A stretch of DNA of 64,000 nucleotides from Sycon ciliatum (Eukaryota; Porifera; Calcarea; Leucosolenida; Sycettidae): positions 44,419,529 through 44,483,528 of the forward strand of contig NC_088645.1 in assembly GCF_964019385.1 (NCBI RefSeq). Reading direction: 5' to 3'. The notes beneath the pieces are model-generated. The model saw only the letters and a program-made list of their open reading frames with translations. It was not told the origin of the DNA and searched no databases. The position numbers and the translations under genes were made by a program. Below are positions 62,401-64,000 of the stretch, piece after piece. The stretch's first letter is position 1; each line of letters opens with the position of its first letter.

Positions 62401-64000
62401 GTGTGCGCCGAGACGTTGCGCCAGTGGAGGCTCAAGGGTGAAGCTGATGAATTTGAGTTAGTGGACATTACCAAGGCGTACTTGCAAATCCAAGTTGTCG
62501 AGTGGCGTGGTGTTCGCTACGTGATGACGCGCATGGCGTTTGGCCTGAGTGTGGCGCCGAAGTTCATGGACACCATCATCAAGTACGCTACCGGCAGCTT
62601 GCCCGATACAGATAACTATGTCGACGACATCATTGTCCCCAAGAGTCAACGGACTGTGTTGACAGAACAGCTCGCTAGCTACAGCCTGCCAACTAAGCCT
62701 GCTATGGAGATGTCGGCTGCACGGATTCTAGGACTGCAGCTCAACGAGTCTGATGATGGTCGAGTGCGCTGGTCCCGGCGTGATGAGTCGCATGTCGCAT
62801 TTGCTGATGTCACGACGAAACGTGAGCTCTACAAGTGGTGTGGCCAGTTGACGAGCCACTACCCTGTTGCGTCATGGCTTCGTCCTCATTGTAGTTGGCT
62901 GAAGCGTTTGGCATGTCTGGAGAAGCTTGGCTGGGACGACCCGTTGCCTGCAGATCTCGTTCAGCGCTGCATGAGTCTCGCCTGCCGTTTAAGCCAGCAC
63001 GATCCTGCTACCGGTGTGTGGCACGTAGACCCCAACGGTGAAAGTCAATGCCAGGTGTGGTGCGATGCATCTGATATTGCTGTCGGCGTGGCGTTGGAGG
63101 TCGGTGGTGACATCGTCGAGGATGGTTCGTGGCTTCGTAAGCCTGACGACAAGCGGCATATTAACATTGCTGAATTGGAAGCCGCTGTCGAAGGCATTTC
63201 CCTTGCCGCTAAGTGGGGAGTTTCCCGTTTCAAGCTGTTGACTGACTCTAAGACAGTGGCAGCATGGCTGACGCAAGTAGTAACCAACTCCAAACGTGTG
63301 AAGACTGGTGGTCTGCAAGAGCTGCTTGTGCGTCGTCGCCTCCAGATCATCGATGATCTCATCGCTACGCTAGGTCTGACGATCGAGGTCGTGTGGATTC
63401 CGACGAACGAGAACCGTGCTGATCAGCTGACGCGTGTCCCGACTGACTGGATCAAGTATGCAAAGGCTCTTGCACCGACTGATGTTGTGGCCGCCTGCCT
63501 GTCTGTGGTTGGCCCTGTCACGTTAGCTCAGATACGTGAAGGCCAGAAGGAGGATCCCACCATTCGAGCTGCTGTTGCTCAATTGGAGTGTGGTGAGTTG
63601 GTCTCCATTCCTGAGTTCATAAAGGTGCGTGATCAATTGCTTGTTGATGATGGTATGTTAGTGCGTAGTATCAAGTTGCCTATTGATGGTTTGGTGTCTG
63701 TACCAGTTATTCCTACGTCTTTGCAACATGCTGTCGTCTCTTCTGTTCATGTGAATTCTGGCCATGGTAATTGGCGAATGATGTATCATCTGCTTCGTTC
63801 TAAGTGCTATTTCCCTTGTATGTCGTCGTTGTGCCTTGAGTTTGTCCGGCAGTGTCAAGCTTGTGTTTCCGCCAGTAGTAAGAGTGGTCCGACGGCTGAT
63901 CCCGCGCGCCCAGATTTGCCCGGTAAGCCTTGGCAGGAGATTGTTATTGATACTCTTGAACTTGGTTCTGACCGTAGTGGGCGTTTTCATTGTGTTCTTG
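59478..64000 (+). mobile_element. LTR retrotransposon, 5' LTR to integrase, open to window end
   Basis: A probable 5' LTR (59478 to about 60196, starting TGTAAATATAGAG and ending GTAACA) is followed by a primer-binding-like TGGTGCCGAAACC at 60200. One uninterrupted frame then runs from ATG 60367 to the window edge through gag, protease, reverse transcriptase, RNase H and the integrase zinc finger. Within the visible part it looks whole, with no break seen, hence probably young. The 3' LTR lies outside the window. Gypsy-like by domain order, but the RT and RNase H are distant from the 21.7-kb element, so it is another clade. Confidence 0.85.
60367..64000 (+). CDS. LTR-element gag-pol polyprotein (3' end beyond window)
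   Basis: More than 1200 codons in one frame. Visible parts: gag; two CCHC zinc knuckles (CHHCGEPGHFKRHC and CHFCDKKGHVKKDC); a retropepsin-like motif (VIDTGSTRTLV); RT (ELVDITKAYLQIQ, MAFGLSVAPKFMD, YVDDI); RNase H (VWCDASDIAVGVAL, HINIAELEAA, TDSKTVAAWL); and an integrase H-H-C-C finger ending CQACVS. The FGLxVAPK RT signature and HINIAELEA RNase H set it apart from standard gypsy. It belongs to the element starting at 59478. Confidence 0.85.
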   Translation, partial: MPPRLRNARGRGISSTPTTPQAPGHRDRDIENLLTPGSPEDSTSVVSRHSEGGADHTSVSDSASSVNSEMSSLKLDGFVKPYRGRVDDFDMFWSKFEVLADISGWTSTEQQMKRLPLFLEGEAHRVFSKLSETEKRDKDVVRSILRKSFCVSRSEAYRLFKQRQLKVDESPEVYVAELCRLLELSGHKSDSDTDPVVIEQLLAGLPIEFAKDVRLSMAGRDLKVSECLDRIRALRSATGARVGAVSAAATYVQDSVATPSPRLCHHCGEPGHFKRHCPKLSRAGNGHAAKQEHRRKDPFCHFCDKKGHVKKDCLLRKKWLDTQASSEVAGASVHSKDVCLLASASPSCPKLPRVFVECARPDASNSVRAAAVIDTGSTRTLVTEALLHRLGLDVTPLTNNDGIVALDGNTMQTCGTVALKFWRHDGPVSIHEVVLNAVVVPDLCVVAADVLIGIDLVTLCGRLSVEYANDQLVRVVIGPGPAHADSSPSVSVASAAVPPPGQPTRVQVYEDQLTDGMTPSADKEVLQPVADDSPMSAAPTRPPSKLSHHVHVETHGNDVILKVDDGEMRWMSAEKRWEVKWVWKSGEEPNGRVGPGISEYPRKKITAAEETQFCSAVDEWIERGWLVKHDADTHGRPACVLPLMAVSQPHKTSTPVRPVLDYRHLNKLLVSHPGTKSPVCAETLRQWRLKGEADEFELVDITKAYLQIQVVEWRGVRYVMTRMAFGLSVAPKFMDTIIKYATGSLPDTDNYVDDIIVPKSQRTVLTEQLASYSLPTKPAMEMSAARILGLQLNESDDGRVRWSRRDESHVAFADVTTKRELYKWCGQLTSHYPVASWLRPHCSWLKRLACLEKLGWDDPLPADLVQRCMSLACRLSQHDPATGVWHVDPNGESQCQVWCDASDIAVGVALEVGGDIVEDGSWLRKPDDKRHINIAELEAAVEGISLAAKWGVSRFKLLTDSKTVAAWLTQVVTNSKRVKTGGLQELLVRRRLQIIDDLIATLGLTIEVVWIPTNENRADQLTRVPTDWIKYAKALAPTDVVAACLSVVGPVTLAQIREGQKEDPTIRAAVAQLECGELVSIPEFIKVRDQLLVDDGMLVRSIKLPIDGLVSVPVIPTSLQHAVVSSVHVNSGHGNWRMMYHLLRSKCYFPCMSSLCLEFVRQCQACVSASSKSGPTADPARPDLPGKPWQEIVIDTLELGSDRSGRFHCVL

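Overview
The window is metazoan-type nuclear DNA, most likely from an early-branching or marine invertebrate (inference; no species-diagnostic gene is visible). Coding sequence is broken by GT-AG introns, symmetric phase 1-1 extracellular-domain exons (C-type lectin, sushi/CCP) are present, and most of the window is a dense nest of transposable elements: Penelope-like elements (PLEs), several LINE families, Ty3/gypsy-type LTR elements, terminal-inverted-repeat elements, foldback repeats and microsatellites. It has no operons and no prokaryotic features.

Layout. 1-1.6 kb: an LTR-element end and a PLE endonuclease remnant. 1.6-4.4 kb and 14.6-20.1 kb: two copies of one terminal-inverted-repeat element with TATA duplications, the second filled with two LINE pieces and a pogo-like MITE. 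5.6 kb: a C-type lectin exon. 6.3-14.6 kb: repeated head-to-head PLE copies, mixed with tandem 228-bp repeats that each encode a hammerhead ribozyme, plus a separate 97-bp hammerhead element. 21.0-26.6 kb: a LINE split by a nearly complete gypsy element. 27-50 kb: two sushi exons, a second lectin-like exon, two further LINEs, a gypsy fragment, foldback repeats and degraded transposon-related coding pieces. 50.7-56.0 kb: two converging intron-bearing genes, an 11-exon transposase-like gene (+) and a 3-exon chromodomain gene (-). 56-59.5 kb: foldback repeats and a tandem array of tRNA-like sequences. 59.5 kb to the end: an LTR element open to the window edge.

Two systems stand out. First, the 11.4-14.6 kb interval holds a retrozyme-like array: 228-bp repeats with consensus hammerhead ribozymes whose stems covary, inserted in TA-rich DNA beside PLEs that occupy similar TA-rich sites and carry hammerheads of their own. 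This suggests PLE-driven mobilisation of circular ribozyme RNAs (inference). Second, the 50.7-56.0 kb locus pairs a spliced RNase H-fold transposase-like protein (737 codons, one in-frame stop) with an intact 221-residue chromodomain protein whose methyl-lysine cage is preserved. This may be a two-gene mobile element or a domesticated derivative of one.

Four minus-strand exons (two C-type-lectin-like, two CCP), all phase 1-1 and each a multiple of three in length, may belong to one or more exon-shuffled secreted or surface proteins whose introns have been swollen by transposons.
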